From Planctomycetaceae bacterium (GTDB lineage Bacteria; Planctomycetota; Planctomycetia; Planctomycetales; Planctomycetaceae), in NCBI GenBank assembly GCA_900299185.1, contig OMIV01000293.1, positions 1 through 64,000 on the forward strand: 64,000 nucleotides of DNA, given 5' to 3'. Below, piece by piece: positions 36,906 to 49,305 of this stretch (the first letter of the stretch is position 1; every line of letters starts with the position of its first letter). Made by a program: the position numbers and the translations under genes. Under the pieces are notes generated by a model. The model made no database searches. It was given only the letters and a program-made list of their open reading frames with translations, and was not told where the DNA came from.

Positions 36906-37076
36906 ATGCAGCAGACCACTCGACCCGCAGCAGCCATCGTAGGCTTGGGGATCGCGGGAATAGGGCTTTTTGGGGCGATTGTTGGCATCGGCAGATGGCG
37001 TTTAGAAATCTTTATGGCAGTCGTTGGTCTGGCGAGTTGTGGATATCAACTCATGCAACACCGCCGGGGCTGTTAG
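36906..37076 (+). CDS. Small membrane protein of 56 residues
   Basis: An uncatalogued short frame between dnaN and the dciA-like gene. It starts ATG and encodes MQQTTRPAAAIVGLGI..., with one hydrophobic glycine-rich helix at about residues 9-29 and a second at about 35-49, ending in a basic tail (QHRRGC). The length and two-helix pattern look purposeful. The ribosome-binding site is weak. Function unknown; it could be an unused frame. Confidence 0.45.
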   Translation: MQQTTRPAAAIVGLGIAGIGLFGAIVGIGRWRLEIFMAVVGLASCGYQLMQHRRGC

Positions 37077-37135
37077 GTCGCTGCCAGCAGATACGTTTTT
37101 CCGACGGGATGAACCCGACGGAGCAGAGGCAATCA

Positions 37136-37450
37136 ATGTCCGACCCCACTCCGTTGTCTGCTGTGCTCGCTGAGCTGATCGCGCGGCGCGGATTTGCTCG
37201 GACTCAAGGGGTCGCTCAGTTGGCTGTCGCTTGGCGAGAAGTCGCAGGTGAGAAGATTGCGTCGATGACCAAAGTCATCTGTTTGCAACGCGGAGTCTTC
37301 GAAGTCGGTGTGGCGAATTCAGCTCTATTGAGTGAGCTAACGACGTTTCATCGAGCGACGCTGTTGCCGAAGCTGCAGGCCAAGTATCCCGAGCAGAAGA
37401 TTCGAGATCTGAAGTTCAAACTTCGGAGCGATCTGCAGAAGAAAGAATGA
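37136..37450 (+). CDS. DciA-like DUF721 protein
   Basis: A 104-residue protein with the DUF721 core: LAVAWREVAGEKIASMTKVICLQRGVFEVGVANSALLSELT, then KFKLR. DUF721 includes DciA, the ancestral loader of the DnaB helicase in bacteria lacking DnaC. AGAGG precedes the ATG at 37136. Its place between dnaN and gyrB is a familiar replication context and supports that role. The N-terminal part is short. Confidence 0.75.
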   Translation: MSDPTPLSAVLAELIARRGFARTQGVAQLAVAWREVAGEKIASMTKVICLQRGVFEVGVANSALLSELTTFHRATLLPKLQAKYPEQKIRDLKFKLRSDLQKKE

Positions 37451-37555
37451 CCGAAATCAGCAACCCCCACTGACCTTGTGTCGGTGGTGATCTGCCTGGT
37501 GGCTACTGATAGCTCAAAGGCATGGAACCATCGGGGTACGCTCGATGGGGACTAA

Positions 37556-40063
<2,508 letters not shown>

Positions 40064-40098
40064 CCGCAGTGGCTTAGGACCGTGAAAGGGACGTTGCC

Positions 40099-40749
40099 AT
40101 GTCTTTGATCTCAACGAGAAATCTCAGTCCCTTTTCGAATCCTGCAGCACTCCGAGAGCTGCTGCGTTCGATGGCAATGTTGGATGCGATTCTCTGCCCA
40201 GAGTGGGAGTATCGGTATTACTCGTTCGATGCAGCTTGGAGTGACGGCGAACAGATGGCATCGATGCGCGACGGCGAAGGAGATGACTTCTTCGCCGTGT
40301 TCAACGCTCAAGGTTGCTTCTTTAAGGGCTTCGTTCACGACTGCCCTGTTGCCGCAGCCGACGTTGATCCGGCCAAACACTATGACGCTCTTCCGCCCGA
40401 GTACTCCTATTGCATCCTCGAACCAGCCATCTCGCCCGCAGATGTCACGTTCTGTCTGTGGCGAGGATTCAAAGATTCGGCATGGCATCACAACTCGGTG
40501 CGAGTACCTAACGAAGACGATGATCCCGATGGTTCCGAGTACCTGCTTTCGGCACTCGATGGAAACCCAGAGACCTATCGCGAGTGGGCCGAGGAGTACT
40601 ACGAAGTGTCAGTTTCCTTGCAGGCTGTCAAAGCGATCTTCGATCAGCAGCCTCTGACCGACGAACTCATCAGCGCTTTGAATCCCGAGCTACGACTGAA
40701 GCTTTTGAGAGACGAGATTCGCGAGATCAAGTACCCGACTCAAAGTTAA
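40099..40749 (+). CDS. Conserved hypothetical protein
   Basis: A 216-residue, acidic, soluble protein without signal peptide. It is rich in aromatic and acidic residues ([20 protein letters not shown]). The C-terminus has [21 protein letters not shown], likely helical. It lies 35 bases after gyrB and 74 bases before uvrB on the same strand, so it may be co-transcribed. The family was not recognised. Confidence 0.7.
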   Translation: MSLISTRNLSPFSNPAALRELLRSMAMLDAILCPEWEYRYYSFDAAWSDGEQMASMRDGEGDDFFAVFNAQGCFFKGFVHDCPVAAADVDPAKHYDALPPEYSYCILEPAISPADVTFCLWRGFKDSAWHHNSVRVPNEDDDPDGSEYLLSALDGNPETYREWAEEYYEVSVSLQAVKAIFDQQPLTDELISALNPELRLKLLRDEIREIKYPTQS

Positions 40750-40823
40750 GAACTCAAATCGACTTCGGTACTTTGGCGAGCTTGTTGTGCGATGACTTGG
40801 ATTTCATTTCGAAGAGTTTCTCG

Positions 40824-42872
40824 ATGTCGTCTTTTCAACTTGTCACTGAATTCGCAATTGGTGGTGACCAGCCAGCTGCAATTCAAAAACTTGTGAAGGG
40901 CGTCAGAGACAACAAACGCAGCCCAGTGTTGTTGGGCGTTACTGGCTCCGGAAAAACCTTCACGATGGCCAACGTCATCGCTCAGGTTCAACGGCCGACG
41001 TTGGTTTTGTCGCACAACAAGACGTTGGCGGCTCAGCTCTATGGTGAGTTCAAAGAGTTCTTCCCGAACAACCAAGTTGCGTACTTCGTCAGCTATTACG
41101 ACTACTACCAACCTGAGGCGTACATCCCGGCGCGCGATATCTACATCGAGAAGGACTCTTCGATTAACGAAGAGATCGACCGCTTGAGACTGCTCGCAAC
41201 CAGTGCCCTAGCGACTCGGCGGGATGTAATCGTGGTTGCCAGTGTGAGCTGCATCTATGGCCTCGGTTCGCCGAAGGACTACTACGAGATGGTGGTCGCT
41301 TTGGAAGTCGGCGAAGAGGTATTTCGCGACAAAGTGCTCTTGAAGCTGATCGATATCCAATACGACCGGAACGATTTCGAATTAGCTCGGGCAAAGTTCC
41401 GTGCTCGTGGCGACGTAATCGAAGTGTGGCCAGCGTATGAAGAGTTCGCTTATCGCATCGAACTGTGGGGTGATGAAGTCGAGAAGATCTCGGTCATCAA
41501 TCCGTTGACGGGTGAGGAACTTCGCAAGGTCAGCAACATCTACATCTATCCGGCGAAGCACTTTGTGATGCCTCAAAATCGCATCGAGGCTGCTGCTCTC
41601 GAAATTGAAAAAGAGCTTCATGCTCGACTCGAAGAGTTCAAAAGAGCCGGGAAGCTTTTGGAGGCTCAGCGCCTTCAAGCACGGACTCGGTATGACATCG
41701 AGTTGCTTCGAGAAACCGGATTCTGTCCCGGTATTGAAAACTACAGTCGAGCCCTTGCTGGCCGACCGCCAGGTTCTCCGCCGGACACGTTATTCAACTT
41801 CTTTCCTGAAGACAGCATGTTGATTGTCGACGAGTCCCATGTGACTGTCCCACAAATCAAAGCCATGTGGGCCGGGGACAATTCGCGTAAGACGACCCTC
41901 GTGGAGCATGGCTTTCGGTTGCCAATGGCTCTGGATAATCGGCCCCTCAAGTTTGACGAGTGGAACGAACGACGCGGGCAAACCATCTTCGTCAGTGCGA
42001 CTCCGGCGGATTGGGAACTGGAGCAAGCCGAAGGCGAGATCGTTGAGCAGATCATTCGTCCGACGGGACTGGTCGATCCGCAGATTGAAGTCGTACCGGC
42101 TCGGGGTCAGGTTCAGCATTTGATGACCGAGATCCGCAAGCGAACGGCTGCCGGCGAACGTTCGCTCGTGACGACTCTGACCAAGCGCTTGGCCGAGGAC
42201 TTATCGACTTACTTCACTGAGGAAGGCATTAAGTGCAAGTGGTTGCACTCGGAGTTGGATGCCATCGAACGAGTGGAGATTCTTCGAGAACTGCGCGAAG
42301 GCAAGTTCGATGTGGTCGTTGGCGTCAACCTACTTCGTGAAGGGCTCGATCTGCCGGAAGTGTCTTTGGTGGCGATCATGGATGCCGACAAGGAAGGCTT
42401 CCTTCGCAGTGCAACGAGTCTCATTCAGACGATTGGTCGATCTGCTCGAAACGTCAACGCGATGGTCATTCTGTATGCAGACTCGATGACCGATTCGATG
42501 AATACAGCCATCGAAGAAACGCGTCGTCGTCGGTCGATTCAAATGGCCTACAACGCCGAGCATGGGATTACTCCCGAGACCATCAAGAAGGCGATTCGAC
42601 GAGGCATTGAAGAAGAGATTGCTGCTCGGCACGTCGTGCAAAACGCGGCTGGCATAAAGGACGATAGGACTTACATCACTCAAGAGTTCATCGCGGAGTT
42701 AGAAACAGAAATGTTGGCCGCTGCCGAACAACTGGAATTCGAACGAGCAGCACAACTTCGAGATCGCATCGTCCAACTGAAGAAGCAGGTCGGAAACGAG
42801 GTTTCCTTGAGCGATCACGAACCCGCGAAGCAGCAGAAGAAAAAGCAGCGCGGTCGGAAGGGACGGCGATAA
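40824..42872 (+). CDS. uvrB: Excinuclease ABC subunit B
   Basis: A 682-residue helicase-like damage verifier of nucleotide excision repair. Walker A is GVTGSGKTF, the DNA-inserting beta-hairpin includes [12 protein letters not shown], the DEAD-type box is VDESH, and later motifs include IGRSARN. The UvrC-interacting UVR motif is near residue 620-655 ([21 protein letters not shown]), before a basic tail. The ATG at 40824 is chosen because similarity begins at SSFQLVTEF. uvrA and uvrC are not in the window. Confidence 0.96.
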   Translation: MSSFQLVTEFAIGGDQPAAIQKLVKGVRDNKRSPVLLGVTGSGKTFTMANVIAQVQRPTLVLSHNKTLAAQLYGEFKEFFPNNQVAYFVSYYDYYQPEAYIPARDIYIEKDSSINEEIDRLRLLATSALATRRDVIVVASVSCIYGLGSPKDYYEMVVALEVGEEVFRDKVLLKLIDIQYDRNDFELARAKFRARGDVIEVWPAYEEFAYRIELWGDEVEKISVINPLTGEELRKVSNIYIYPAKHFVMPQNRIEAAALEIEKELHARLEEFKRAGKLLEAQRLQARTRYDIELLRETGFCPGIENYSRALAGRPPGSPPDTLFNFFPEDSMLIVDESHVTVPQIKAMWAGDNSRKTTLVEHGFRLPMALDNRPLKFDEWNERRGQTIFVSATPADWELEQAEGEIVEQIIRPTGLVDPQIEVVPARGQVQHLMTEIRKRTAAGERSLVTTLTKRLAEDLSTYFTEEGIKCKWLHSELDAIERVEILRELREGKFDVVVGVNLLREGLDLPEVSLVAIMDADKEGFLRSATSLIQTIGRSARNVNAMVILYADSMTDSMNTAIEETRRRRSIQMAYNAEHGITPETIKKAIRRGIEEEIAARHVVQNAAGIKDDRTYITQEFIAELETEMLAAAEQLEFERAAQLRDRIVQLKKQVGNEVSLSDHEPAKQQKKKQRGRKGRR

Positions 42873-42899
42873 GGCGCAGCCGCCTTCATGGAGTTTTAG

Positions 42900-43898
42900 C
42901 TACTCAGCCAAGCCCGCGAGTTTCATGAGCAGCAACTCAACTTGAACTCGTTCATTCAGCGAGCTGGCTCCCTTCAATCCCGCGTCCGTATCAATGAGTC
43001 GACGCGTTAACTGAGACGCCTTGGCGTAGCCCAATCGCTTGAGATAGCTCTGAGCGGCTTGAACTTCATTGGCCCAACAACCGGCTTGAGTCAGCGCTTC
43101 TCCCAATGGCGTGCCTTGCTTGGCTAGCTCGGTTCCAGTGGCGTATTTCTTGAACGTGTAAGTCAATCCGCCGAGCAACATGACGGGATGACTTCCAGAG
43201 TTCAGAAGCTTGTCGAGTGCATGCAGGGCATCGCCCATTCGAGCATCGCGCGTGGCGTCGTTCATTTGCCACGTCGTCTCGGTCTTCCAATCGCCGACGA
43301 GCTTCCGCACCGATTCCGCGTCGATCGTTTGAGTCTCTCCGGCATACGAAGCGAGCTTGCCAATCTCTTGTTCGAGATGCCCGAGATGCTCGCCCACCAG
43401 TTCCACGAGTAACGCGGACGCATTTGGTGCGATCGACTTCCCGTACTCGTTCTTGACGAACTCTTGCAGCCACTTGGTCAAAGCCGCGCCCTTCAACGGG
43501 CTGCAATCAACGACCGCTCCGTTCTTGTTAATGATCTTGTAGATCTTCTGATTCGCAGGCAGCGACTTCAGGTCAAGAATCAGAACGGACTTCTTGGAAG
43601 GCTTCTCACAATAGGCTTCTAAGGCAGCGCGGTTGTCGGTCAGAAACTCGTTCGCGTCCTCAATGACGATGACTCGTTTTCCCCCCCACATCGGCACCGT
43701 CAGCAACTCGGATTTAACAGTCTGCCATTCGGTGTCTTTGCTCGGATACTTGGTTGGAGTCTCTCCATCCGAGAGCGCTGCTTTTCCAATCGCTTCGATC
43801 ACCGACAACTTCAGCGAGCGTTCTTCACCTGTCAGCGCAGCAACCACTGGAGCGTTGATGGCAACATCTTTCGCTTTGAGGAATTCGGTGGCGTGCAT
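42900..43898 (-). CDS. holA: DNA polymerase III delta subunit
   Basis: A 332-residue clamp-loader subunit that opens the beta ring. It matches the HolA fold: an N-terminal AAA+-like domain with GGKRVIVIEDANEFL, a middle part including LVGEHLGHLEQEIGKLASYAG, and a C-terminal helical collar (LNERVQVELLLMKLAG). As in other delta subunits, no functional Walker A is needed. It is convergent with uvrB, 27 bases away. Confidence 0.88.
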   Translation of the reverse strand: MHATEFLKAKDVAINAPVVAALTGEERSLKLSVIEAIGKAALSDGETPTKYPSKDTEWQTVKSELLTVPMWGGKRVIVIEDANEFLTDNRAALEAYCEKPSKKSVLILDLKSLPANQKIYKIINKNGAVVDCSPLKGAALTKWLQEFVKNEYGKSIAPNASALLVELVGEHLGHLEQEIGKLASYAGETQTIDAESVRKLVGDWKTETTWQMNDATRDARMGDALHALDKLLNSGSHPVMLLGGLTYTFKKYATGTELAKQGTPLGEALTQAGCWANEVQAAQSYLKRLGYAKASQLTRRLIDTDAGLKGASSLNERVQVELLLMKLAGLAE

Positions 43899-44038
43899 CT
43901 GCTTTAGTGCCCGTATTGACCGTCATTTTTTGAGCGGAATAGAGTCCCGCCGTCCGTGAGCCCGGATCGTGACCGGGGCTTAGAAGTGCGTCAAACGGCT
44001 CGTGCGTTGCTCTCAAATTCCCACGAAAGTCACTCGGC

Positions 44039-45370
44039 ATGGAAGCCGTTTTCACACAACCGTTGCCTGTCTTGCTTCCGCCAGAGGCTCAATTTCGCTG
44101 CCCGGACGAGCCGCACACGATCACTCGATCGGTGCATCTGGCTCGGTTAGCTGCCTTCTATCCCAAGTGCCGACATTGCCAACATCGACATGACACCGGT
44201 CACTTGCCACCAACAGTCGTTGAGCAAATTCAAGACGTCGAGCGGCAGCGAGCTCCCCAACGTTCCTTGTTCCAAACCGATGGGGTGCGAGGTGTCTTTC
44301 ACAACGAACTGACTCCTGCCATCGCAGGCCGCATGGCCGGAGCATTGGCGAGTCTCTTGTGGGAAGCCGTTCCGCTAACGGCTCGACGGTCATCGTCAGG
44401 CTCAGTCGTGAAACGGTCTGGTCCAATGGTGGGGATTGGCTACGACGAACGACCTGCTTCTCCCGTGTTGTTCGCAATGGTGGCGGACTCGTTGAGAATG
44501 ATGGGTTGCGAAGTCGTCGATCTTGGGCAGTTGTCTCGAGCGTGCTTCATCTTTGCTGTCGATCATTTGCAAGCCGCCGGTGGAGTGCTTGTTACAGGTG
44601 CAGGTTGCGACGCCTCTTGGAATGGTCTTGACCTTGTGAGTGACGGTGCCATGCCGTTGTCGTTTGGCACCGGGTTAGAAGAGGGCGAAAGACGACTTCA
44701 AGACGGGTACTCGCGACCGACTCGACGAGCTGGATTTCAACGAGCGTATCAACCACTTGTGCCTTACGAGCCAAGTCTGTGGAAGCACTTTCATGCGTTG
44801 CGGCCACTCAAGATCGTCGCTGCGATTCGGCCTCGGACTACTCGCGAAACTCTTCGACGACTGGCCTCAAAACTACCGTGCGAGTTCACCGAAATTGAAA
44901 CGATGGCCGGAAGCCATGCACCGATTAGACATTCGGCTCTCTTAGCCAGCATCACTCAGCGGGTCTCCCGAAGCGCCGCGCACCTGGGCGTCCTCATCGA
45001 CGACGATGGCTGTCGTTGTCAGTTCCTAGATGAGAAAGGTCGATTGATCGAGGCAGCTCGCCTGGGCGCCTTCTTGGCGAGTTCGCTCATCGCTGGTAAC
45101 CCACATGCGACGATCGCCGTGAAGTCAGCCGACCTGGAAGACCAAATGCGGCGGTTGAAATCCGGCAATCTGATTGATGCTGGTGAGACAACTGGAAGCC
45201 TTGCTCAAGCAATGAGAAACAGTGGCGCGGTCCTAGGCATCGCTAGCAACGACACGTGCTGGTGGCGGGAATCCTGTCCGACACCGGACGCTATTCTGAC
45301 TCTCGCGCGAGTGCTCCAAGCTTTGAGTCGCAGCGACGCTCCATTTTCGGCTGTCCTGCCCAAACACTAA
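44039..45370 (+). CDS. Degenerate phosphohexomutase with N-terminal zinc ribbon
   Basis: A 443-residue protein. Residues 21-56 contain Cys21, Cys44 and Cys47 plus several histidines (CRHCQHRHDTG), a probable zinc site. From about residue 76 it matches phosphoglucomutase/phosphomannomutase proteins (FQTDGVRGVFHNELTP). The loop with the catalytic phosphoserine, TASHN in active enzymes, reads VTGAGCDASWNG, so the serine position is Ala188. The metal loop DXDXDR reads DDDGCR at 321-326, losing one aspartate. The C-terminal phosphate-binding domain (RXSGTEP) is missing. It therefore looks like a pseudo-enzyme, perhaps a sugar-phosphate sensor or partner of the GlnE just downstream. Confidence 0.7.
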   Translation: MEAVFTQPLPVLLPPEAQFRCPDEPHTITRSVHLARLAAFYPKCRHCQHRHDTGHLPPTVVEQIQDVERQRAPQRSLFQTDGVRGVFHNELTPAIAGRMAGALASLLWEAVPLTARRSSSGSVVKRSGPMVGIGYDERPASPVLFAMVADSLRMMGCEVVDLGQLSRACFIFAVDHLQAAGGVLVTGAGCDASWNGLDLVSDGAMPLSFGTGLEEGERRLQDGYSRPTRRAGFQRAYQPLVPYEPSLWKHFHALRPLKIVAAIRPRTTRETLRRLASKLPCEFTEIETMAGSHAPIRHSALLASITQRVSRSAAHLGVLIDDDGCRCQFLDEKGRLIEAARLGAFLASSLIAGNPHATIAVKSADLEDQMRRLKSGNLIDAGETTGSLAQAMRNSGAVLGIASNDTCWWRESCPTPDAILTLARVLQALSRSDAPFSAVLPKH

Positions 45371-45496
45371 GACCAACACTTTCAAGTCGTGTTTCCACAT
45401 GAGTCAGGGAAGATGCTGGAAGGGAGACAGAATCCCCGTTCTTTCTTTGCTCAGACGATTGAAGGCTGCCAGGCGGCGCAGCACATCAGGAACGTC

Positions 45497-48400
45497 ATGC
45501 CTCGTAACTACTTCGATTTGCTCAAGACCAATTTGACGGACGACATCGACGCTCGCGCGGTGTTTGAACCTATTGGCTTTGGCGATTGGGAAAAGGCTCG
45601 GGAGCGGCTGGTTGGACTGGCGAAGGATGGTCGATGTCGCGACGCGTTGGCTGAATGCATGCCGATGCTGTTGAGTGTCCTGAGCAATGTCGCGGCCCCT
45701 GATAGCTCGCTGCTGAACTTCGAACGCTTCGTGCAGAGTGTGTCCGATCCGTTGTCGCTGTTGCTGTTCCTGCGGGACAACCCGCGCGCGGTTGAGGTGC
45801 TGATAAAGCTATTCACGGGGAGCCAGTTTCTCACCGACATCCTGCTGCGGAATCCCGGTTATCTTCGCCAACTGACGGAGCATAAGCGGCTGGCAGAATT
45901 CAAAGCTCGGGAAGAGTTTGTTGATGAAGCGTTGAGCGGTTTGATCCGGGAAGAATCCTTACATGGAAAGCTGGACGCGTTGCGTCGGTTCCAACATTGG
46001 GAGCTTCTGAGGATTGGGGCCTGCGACACTTTCGGACTGATGGACTTCAAGTCGGTTACGTTGCAGTTATCGCTGTTAGCAGATGGAGTGACTCAGACTG
46101 CATTATATGTCGTGGCAGAAGAGTTACATGTTTCGACAGACGAATTCTGCGTGCTGGCGTTTGGCAAACTCGGTGGCGAGGAGCTCAATTACAGCTCGGA
46201 CATCGATCTAGTTTTTGTGTGCCGAGACAACGCCGCGAAGTACTGGGGACTCGGACAAAAGCTGATTCGAGCTCTCATGGATACGACCGCCGAAGGCTTC
46301 TTGTATCGAGTCGATATGCGGCTGCGTCCGTGGGGAAAATCTGGAGCGTTGGTTTGCACCGTCGACTCGTATCTCGAGTACCTCAGAAGCAGTGGCCAAC
46401 TTTGGGAGAAGCAAGCACTGCTTAAGGCTCGACCAATTGCAGGCACGCTGTCCTTGGGATTGGAGTTGCTGAAGCGAGTTGAGCCGTTTGTCTTTGAGAC
46501 CAGCGAAGAAGACGCGCGGCTGAATGTCCGCTCGATGAAGAACAAGATCGAAGCGGAACTCGCGAAGAAAGGCCGACTGTTTGGCGATGTGAAGTCTGGT
46601 CGAGGGTCGATTCGCGACATCGAGTTTCTGACACAGTTCTTACAGCTCAAATACGGTCGCTCACAACGAGCGGTTCGCAGTGCTAACACTCTCGATGGTT
46701 TGATTCGATTGGCAGACTTCGACTGCATCTTGCCGGGCGAGTACCGACGACTGACCGCTGCCTATGTCTTGTTTCGGACGATCGAGCACTCGCTGCAATT
46801 GCTACATTACGAGCAGGAGCATTCGCTGCCGACCGACGAGCGCGAGTTGGCATTCCTCGCGGGTCGACTGGACTTCCCGAGCGCGACGGCATTTCTGGAG
46901 GCTTATCAACAGCACCGTGATGACGTTCGTCGGATCTATGAGCGCTACATTGAAGTCGTTGAAGTTGAGCCGGAGGTCGATCAGGCGGCGTCCAAACTTC
47001 CGCCTCACGCCGAGTTGATGGAGCCGTCTTACGCCAAGGTCTTTTTACCCGAGCAGATTGAACGGCACGCCGTGCTGCTCTCGCGGTTAAGCCCTGATAA
47101 TCCTATTGAGATCGACATCGTGCCGACGCTTGGAGACCGCGTGCAGCTAACGGTCTGCGGCTTCGATCAAAAGGGCGACCTCTCGATGATGTGCGGTCTG
47201 TTGTTTGCCTATGGCTTCAACATTGTGCTCGCGAATGTCTTCACTGCAGAGCAAGTACGCGAGGCCGATTTGATGACGAGCGGCTCATCAAAACGCCGCG
47301 CGACTAATCAAGATGCTCGACGATTCGTAAATGTGTTCGTGCTGAAGCCAACGCTGTTCAACCCGCAACCGGGCCAGCCCGCCGAAGAGGTGTGGCCTCG
47401 GTATCAGGCAGAACTAGCGGACGTCTTGCGATTGGCTGCAGGTGGTCAAATGCGTGAAGCCCAAGGCCGCGTTGCCAGTCGCGTTGCGTCTGTCATGCGC
47501 GGGCTGACAACCAGCTCAACAGCCGCGTTGCCGCCTATCAACATCGACATCAACAACGAGCAGTCTGAGCGATACACCGTTCTGCACATCAGCGCTGAGG
47601 ACACTCCAGGGTTCTTGTACGAGCTGACGAATGCGCTCTCGTTGGTTGGGTTCGATATTCAGCGTGTCATCGCGGCGTCACTGGGTAGTCGAGCATTCGA
47701 TACAATCTACATCCTCGATCCGCATGGCGAGCGCGTCACCAAATCGGCTGAGCAGGCGCGGTTACGAGCCGCGATTGCGTTCGTCAAACACTTCACACAC
47801 TTGCTTCCGCGATCGCCCAATCCGGAAGCGGCGCTGCTGCACTTTGGCCGGTTCGTCGAGCGACTTTTCGACCAACCTGATTGGGCTTCTCAATTGGCGT
47901 CATTGGATCACAGTGATGTGTTGGATGCTCTCGCGCGGCTCTTGGGATTCAGCGACTTCTTGTGGGAAGACTTCTTACGGCTGCAGTACGACAACTTGAT
48001 TCCGGTGCTGCGAGACGTATCAGGTTTGGAAGTTCGCAAGTCCCGAGCGGAGTTGGTGGAAGAACTCTCTCCCCTGCTGGTCAACTCAAAGGGCGCGTTG
48101 AATCCGAACATGGAAGCTCGATCCATCATCAATGCGTTCAAAGATCGCGAGATGTTCCGTGTCGATATGCGACACATCATTGGGCACTGCCCCGAGTTCA
48201 ATGACTTCTCGTCAGAGCTTTCGGACGTGGCCGAGACTGTGGTCGCTGCAATGTTCGAGCATTGCTTCGCTCAATTGTCAGCCAAGCATGGTGTGCCTCT
48301 GGCCGATGGGGATGCTGACTCTCGGCCCGTTCGAGTGACGGTGCTCGCACTGGGAAAGGCGGGTGGTCGCGAGTTGGGGTTTGCTTCCGACATCGAACTG

Positions 48401-49192
48401 ATGTTTGTCTATGAGCAAGCCGGTCGAACGAGTGGGCCTGACGTGATTGGTGCCGCTGAGTTCTTTGTGCGATTGGTGGAAGACTTCGCCAACTCGATTG
48501 AGGCGCGACGGCAAGGCATCTTCCAGATTGATTTGCGTCTGCGGCCGTATGGCAATGCCGGTTCGCTGGCGGTGTCGCTGGATGCGTTTGAGAGTTACTT
48601 CGGTCCGACGGGACCAGCGTGGCCGTATGAGCGACAAGCTTTGGTGAAGCTGCGGCCAATTGCCGGTGACGAGCAGCTGGGGCAACGGGTCAGCGAGTTA
48701 CGTGATCGCTTCGTCTATACCGGCCAACGATTTGATTTGGCTGCGATGCGAGCAATGCGTGAGCGGCAGTTGCGGCAACTTGTTGAGCGTGATTCGCTGA
48801 ATGCCAAACTGAGTGCGGGAGGCTTGGTCGATTGCGAGTATCTCGTTCAAGGCTTGCAGATCACCTTTGGTCTCGAACATCCCGAGTTGCGAACACCGAA
48901 TACTTGCCGCGCGATTGATGCTCTGTATGCGGCCCAGTTGCTGTCTGAAGACGAGCATCAGGCGTTACTGCGAGCTTACGGTCTGTTGCGACGGGTCATT
49001 GATGCGCTACGCATGGTGCGCGGCGATGCTCGTGACTTAACTCTTCCATCACCGGAGTCTCAGGAGTTCCGTTCGTTGGCCCTGCGATTGGGATACGGCT
49101 CGAATTGGCAGTCGTTCCAAAGTGATGTCGATGCGACGACGAGCAGCGTGTTGGCGTTGTCTCGCGTTCTCAGCGAACGAGTCTGGGCCTGA
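45497..49192 (+). CDS. glnE: Glutamine synthetase adenylyltransferase with internal ACT-like domains
   Basis: A 1231-residue protein. The N-terminal half matches GlnE, including FLTDILLRNPGYL and the nucleotidyltransferase signature FGKLGGEELNYSSDIDLVFV (about residue 221). The C-terminal half has the second signature, LGKAGGRELGFASDIELMFV (about residue 952). GlnE normally has about 950 residues. The extra middle region has two ACT-like segments near 536-600 and 691-745 (RYTVLHISAEDTPGFLYELT). GlnE adenylylates and de-adenylylates glutamine synthetase; ACT domains bind amino acids. Direct sensing, for example of glutamine, is plausible. The start at 45497 is preferred for its AGGA site; in-frame starts lie up to 45389. 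Confidence 0.85.
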   Translation: MPRNYFDLLKTNLTDDIDARAVFEPIGFGDWEKARERLVGLAKDGRCRDALAECMPMLLSVLSNVAAPDSSLLNFERFVQSVSDPLSLLLFLRDNPRAVEVLIKLFTGSQFLTDILLRNPGYLRQLTEHKRLAEFKAREEFVDEALSGLIREESLHGKLDALRRFQHWELLRIGACDTFGLMDFKSVTLQLSLLADGVTQTALYVVAEELHVSTDEFCVLAFGKLGGEELNYSSDIDLVFVCRDNAAKYWGLGQKLIRALMDTTAEGFLYRVDMRLRPWGKSGALVCTVDSYLEYLRSSGQLWEKQALLKARPIAGTLSLGLELLKRVEPFVFETSEEDARLNVRSMKNKIEAELAKKGRLFGDVKSGRGSIRDIEFLTQFLQLKYGRSQRAVRSANTLDGLIRLADFDCILPGEYRRLTAAYVLFRTIEHSLQLLHYEQEHSLPTDERELAFLAGRLDFPSATAFLEAYQQHRDDVRRIYERYIEVVEVEPEVDQAASKLPPHAELMEPSYAKVFLPEQIERHAVLLSRLSPDNPIEIDIVPTLGDRVQLTVCGFDQKGDLSMMCGLLFAYGFNIVLANVFTAEQVREADLMTSGSSKRRATNQDARRFVNVFVLKPTLFNPQPGQPAEEVWPRYQAELADVLRLAAGGQMREAQGRVASRVASVMRGLTTSSTAALPPINIDINNEQSERYTVLHISAEDTPGFLYELTNALSLVGFDIQRVIAASLGSRAFDTIYILDPHGERVTKSAEQARLRAAIAFVKHFTHLLPRSPNPEAALLHFGRFVERLFDQPDWASQLASLDHSDVLDALARLLGFSDFLWEDFLRLQYDNLIPVLRDVSGLEVRKSRAELVEELSPLLVNSKGALNPNMEARSIINAFKDREMFRVDMRHIIGHCPEFNDFSSELSDVAETVVAAMFEHCFAQLSAKHGVPLADGDADSRPVRVTVLALGKAGGRELGFASDIELMFVYEQAGRTSGPDVIGAAEFFVRLVEDFANSIEARRQGIFQIDLRLRPYGNAGSLAVSLDAFESYFGPTGPAWPYERQALVKLRPIAGDEQLGQRVSELRDRFVYTGQRFDLAAMRAMRERQLRQLVERDSLNAKLSAGGLVDCEYLVQGLQITFGLEHPELRTPNTCRAIDALYAAQLLSEDEHQALLRAYGLLRRVIDALRMVRGDARDLTLPSPESQEFRSLALRLGYGSNWQSFQSDVDATTSSVLALSRVLSERVWA

Positions 49193-49250
49193 TTTCGAGC
49201 GGCTCTGTTGGACGCGCTGAAAGAGACTGGTGAGGTCTCGTAAAACGAAA

Positions 49251-49286
49251 AAGTCCGTAGTCAGACAGATTGCTGACTACGGACTT
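49251..49286 (-). terminator. Rho-independent terminator, convergent glnE/YTV
   Basis: AAGTCCGTAGTCAG at 49251-49264 pairs perfectly with CTGACTACGGACTT at 49273-49286 around an 8-base loop. On the minus strand a T-rich run follows (TTTCGTTTT), so it should end the YTV gene. It could also slow glnE transcripts. Confidence 0.7.
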
Positions 49287-49305
49287 AGATTTCAGACAAC
49301 AGAAC

